Shown here: positions 61,980-64,000 of the stretch, one piece after another
Numbering within the stretch: the stretch's first letter is position 1
Layout of the letters: the number at the start of each line of letters is the position of its first letter
Source of the DNA: Bacteroidota bacterium
GTDB taxonomy: Bacteria; Bacteroidota; Bacteroidia; UKL13-3
Direction of reading: 5' to 3'
Assembly: GCA_947464275.1 (NCBI GenBank)
Contig: CANHVU010000004.1
Coordinates: forward strand, 1-64,000
DNA: 64,000 nt
The notes under the pieces: generated by a model
The model's database searches: none
The model's input: only the letters and a program-made list of their open reading frames with translations
What the model was told of the DNA's origin: nothing
Program-made: the position numbers and the translations under genes

Positions 61980-62556
61980 ATATTTTAAATTACCATTAAT
62001 TATTATAAGTAATAAGGTCGAATTGCTTTATGCTAAATTGTTAAAATTTAATTACCAATTACAGGGGGTTGAATTTGGGAGTAAAACCATGTTTTATGGT
62101 AAACCGCATATAAGAATTTTAGCCAATACCCAAATCAAAATTGGCAATAATTGTAGGTTTAGGTCAGGCCATACCTCCAATTTAATTGGTATTAATAGGC
62201 CATGTATATTATCTACTCATGGTGGTAACAATAATAAAATTATAATAGGCAATGATTGTGGCTTTAGTGGAACAGTTATTGGTGCATTTACTCAGATTAC
62301 CATTGGTAATAATGTTAAATGCGGTGCCAATACCTTAATAACCGATTCTGATTGGCACCAAGAAGACCCTAGATCCGGCCCACCAAAACCTATTGTAATT
62401 GGCGATAATGTTTGGTTAGGGGTAAATGCTGTTGTATTAAAAGGGGTTACCATTGGAGAAAATACAGTCATAGGAGCCAATAGTTTAGTAGTAAAGGATA
62501 TTCCTGCCAATGTAATAGCTGCAGGAAATCCTTGTAAAGTAATTAAATCACTTTAA
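61957..62556 (+). CDS. Left-handed beta-helix acyltransferase
   Basis: This 199-residue hexapeptide-repeat protein shows repeated I-G-x-x-x-x units (IKIGNNCRF, IIIGNDCGFSG, ITIGNNVKCG, IVIGDNVWLG, VTIGENTVIGA) and the C-terminal PANVIAAGNPCKVI. SDWHQEDP gives the catalytic His. It belongs to the WcaF/Maa-type acetyltransferases that add acetyl groups to polysaccharide sugars. The overlap with the polymerase gene is 23 bases. Confidence 0.93.
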   Translation: MNLTPIIKYFKLPLIIISNKVELLYAKLLKFNYQLQGVEFGSKTMFYGKPHIRILANTQIKIGNNCRFRSGHTSNLIGINRPCILSTHGGNNNKIIIGNDCGFSGTVIGAFTQITIGNNVKCGANTLITDSDWHQEDPRSGPPKPIVIGDNVWLGVNAVVLKGVTIGENTVIGANSLVVKDIPANVIAAGNPCKVIKSL

Positions 62557-62559
62557 TAA

Positions 62560-63636
62560 ATGACCAATCAAAAAGTAATTTTTTGGATTAGCGATACAGA
62601 TACCTTACTTAAAGGAGAAAAGCCAGCATACGGAATTGGGGGTGCCAATGTACAGTTGGCATTTTGGGCAAACACCTTTGCCAATAAAGGTTTTAAAGTA
62701 TATGCACTTACCCGTAGCTTCAAAAACAATGGAGCCATTATTCGTGGTGTTCAATATATTTGGCATCCTGTAATTAGATATATTGGTAAATTCGTCAATT
62801 ACTTTACCATGATTACTTTACTATTGGTAATTCATCCTAAGTTGGTTTTTACAAGAGCCAAGGTCGGAGAATTGGCTTTTTTAAGTTTTTTAAGCAAGTT
62901 GTTTAGTTTTAAATTGGTACACATGTTAGCTAGCGATGATGATGTATTGGTTAATAACAAAATTGGTAAAACCAAATTTCAAAATGCAATTGATAAAATT
63001 GACTACATCATTGCTCAAAATCAAATTCAAAAAGATTATTACAATCAATCGTTTAAAAAGGTCAATATTCCAATTATTCCAAATATATGGAACGAGAAAA
63101 TTGGCACCTCTAATTTAAATAAAACCAACTACGATTTTATTTGGGTAGCAAATATTGGCGATAACAAACGCCCCCTTTGGTTTGTTAATTTAGCAGCTCA
63201 ATTACCACAATATAAATTTGCGTTGGTAGGCTCACCTTTTAATCAATCTTTATTTAATGAGTGCAAAGCCAAAGCTGCCTTATTAACTAACCTAGAGATA
63301 TTAGGTTATAAATCATTATTTGAAGTAAATGAATTGGTAGCTTGCTCAAAAGTACTGGTTTGTACTTCTATTATCGAAGGATTTCCAAATACCTTTTTGC
63401 AGGCATTGAGTGTTAATGTGCCTTTACTTTCAACAGTTGACCCTAGTGATATCATTAAAAATTATCAAATAGGAAGAACTGTAGAAAACGAAGAAGAGTT
63501 AGCATTAAAAGCACTCCAATTAATGGAAAATAAAGAAATGTATGCCAACTATAAGTCCAACATCATTTCGTATTTTTCCAATACACATTCACCTGAAGTA
63601 AACTATCAAATTATTAAACAGTATATAGGAATTTAA
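62560..63636 (+). CDS. GT4-family glycosyltransferase
   Basis: This 358-residue GT-B glycosyltransferase has YGIGGANVQLAFWANTFANKG in the N-terminal domain. The C-terminal nucleotide-sugar site includes FIWVANIGDNKRPLWFVNLA, LEILGYKSLFEVNELVACSKV, and the E-x7-E type motif SIIEGFPNTFLQALSVNVPL. It should add one sugar of the repeat unit. Start lies three bases after the acetyltransferase stop, and the next glycosyltransferase begins directly at its stop. Confidence 0.93.
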   Translation: MTNQKVIFWISDTDTLLKGEKPAYGIGGANVQLAFWANTFANKGFKVYALTRSFKNNGAIIRGVQYIWHPVIRYIGKFVNYFTMITLLLVIHPKLVFTRAKVGELAFLSFLSKLFSFKLVHMLASDDDVLVNNKIGKTKFQNAIDKIDYIIAQNQIQKDYYNQSFKKVNIPIIPNIWNEKIGTSNLNKTNYDFIWVANIGDNKRPLWFVNLAAQLPQYKFALVGSPFNQSLFNECKAKAALLTNLEILGYKSLFEVNELVACSKVLVCTSIIEGFPNTFLQALSVNVPLLSTVDPSDIIKNYQIGRTVENEEELALKALQLMENKEMYANYKSNIISYFSNTHSPEVNYQIIKQYIGI

Positions 63637-64000
63637 ATGAAAGTCATCATCTTATTTTCCGAAAGTTTACATTATGGATTAGCTGCTGCTAGTAGGGTAA
63701 TGGCCTATGCAAAAGGATTGCAAGAAAGTGGTGCAGAGGTAGAAATAGTAATGCCATATACTTTTGTTAAGAAAAATATAACACCATTTGAACAAGATGG
63801 ACAATTTAATGGGGTAAATTATAAATACCTCAGTTTTACGAATTATAATCCCTTCGAAAAATATCCTAAAGGCATTTCACACGCCATAGCCATATCAAAA
63901 ACTTACTTAAGCTATATCCTTTATTTTATTTATTTTTTAACCAATAAAAGCAATTACCAAGTACTTTTTATTTATAAATTTAGTTCATTCTTGACCTATT
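63637..64000 (+). CDS. Glycosyltransferase, 3' end outside window
   Basis: The frame is open from ATG 63637 to the right edge (121 codons visible). The N-terminal MKVIILFSESLHYGLAAASRVM and YAKGLQESGAEVEIVMPY are typical for the acceptor domain of GT4 glycosyltransferases. A hydrophobic stretch (YLSYILYFIYFL) follows. The start is directly after the previous gene's stop, so it belongs to the same operon. The donor domain lies beyond the window. Confidence 0.85.
   Translation, partial: MKVIILFSESLHYGLAAASRVMAYAKGLQESGAEVEIVMPYTFVKKNITPFEQDGQFNGVNYKYLSFTNYNPFEKYPKGISHAIAISKTYLSYILYFIYFLTNKSNYQVLFIYKFSSFLTY

Noticed and set aside
1-64000. Mobile elements, CRISPR arrays, prophage or restriction systems
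   Set aside because: I found no transposase, integrase, regularly spaced repeats with spacers, cas genes, phage structural genes or restriction-modification genes in the window.

Overview
The window is a low-GC stretch (roughly one third G+C by eye) of a chromosome from the phylum Bacteroidota. The evidence for this is two TonB-dependent receptors with carboxypeptidase-regulatory N-terminal domains, a secreted endonuclease with a type IX secretion (T9SS) C-terminal tail, lipoprotein signals of the SC type, DUF4783 and DUF1573 proteins, a DksA-like protein lacking most zinc cysteines, promoter-like TAnnTTTG boxes, and a phylum-typical order of nusB, DUF1573, yajC and coaE. The class or genus cannot be fixed from the sequence. 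I see no insertion sequence, prophage, CRISPR array or rRNA.

Layout. Bases 1-2,700 hold the end of a sensor histidine kinase, a cloverleaf-shaped intergenic repeat and an Hsp20 chaperone. Bases 2,770-6,400 hold a LuxC-type acyl-CoA reductase divergent from a two-cluster ferredoxin, a lipoprotein, a patatin and a small membrane methyltransferase. Bases 6,419-10,117 (minus) are a three-gene unit: a urea-transporter/M23-peptidase fusion, an outer-membrane barrel and a TPR protein. Bases 10,258-13,081 (minus) hold a PqqD-like protein, an ATP-grasp ligase and a PLP-dependent decarboxylase, the best candidate here for an undescribed pathway. Then come the T9SS endonuclease, a Cys/Lys-rich secreted protein, rlmH, an M48 protease and a TonB receptor. 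Bases 19,769-25,953 run ileS, a histone-H1-like/DksA fusion, lspA and an enoyl-CoA hydratase. Bases 26,010-44,800 are mostly housekeeping: tRNA-His, an RlpA-like protein, pirin, dnaB, an orphan membrane-fusion protein, tRNA-Lys, an ABC-F protein, coaE, yajC, DUF1573, nusB, a leucine-type dehydrogenase, clpC and lysA. A second TonB receptor follows.

From 48,164 to the right edge all genes point the same way and form a Wzx/Wzy-type surface polysaccharide locus. It starts with a winged-helix regulator, then makes a UDP-uronic acid (TviB/WbpO- and TviC/WbpP-like), GDP-fucose (fcl, gmd) and an unidentified CMP-activated acid sugar (short NeuB, NeuA-like, Gfo/Idh/MocA, SDR and KdsC-like genes). Next come a KpsC/KpsS-like putative transferase, flippase, polymerase, acetyltransferase and glycosyltransferases, the last cut by the window edge.

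Repeats are a second theme. Non-coding stretches at 11,635-11,763 and 33,970-34,380 consist of degenerate units with a strict 7-base period. A six-unit patch of the same period lies inside ileS, in frame. A separate short palindromic element of a type I remember as dispersed in Bacteroidota is also inside ileS. I do not know a described function for these repeats.
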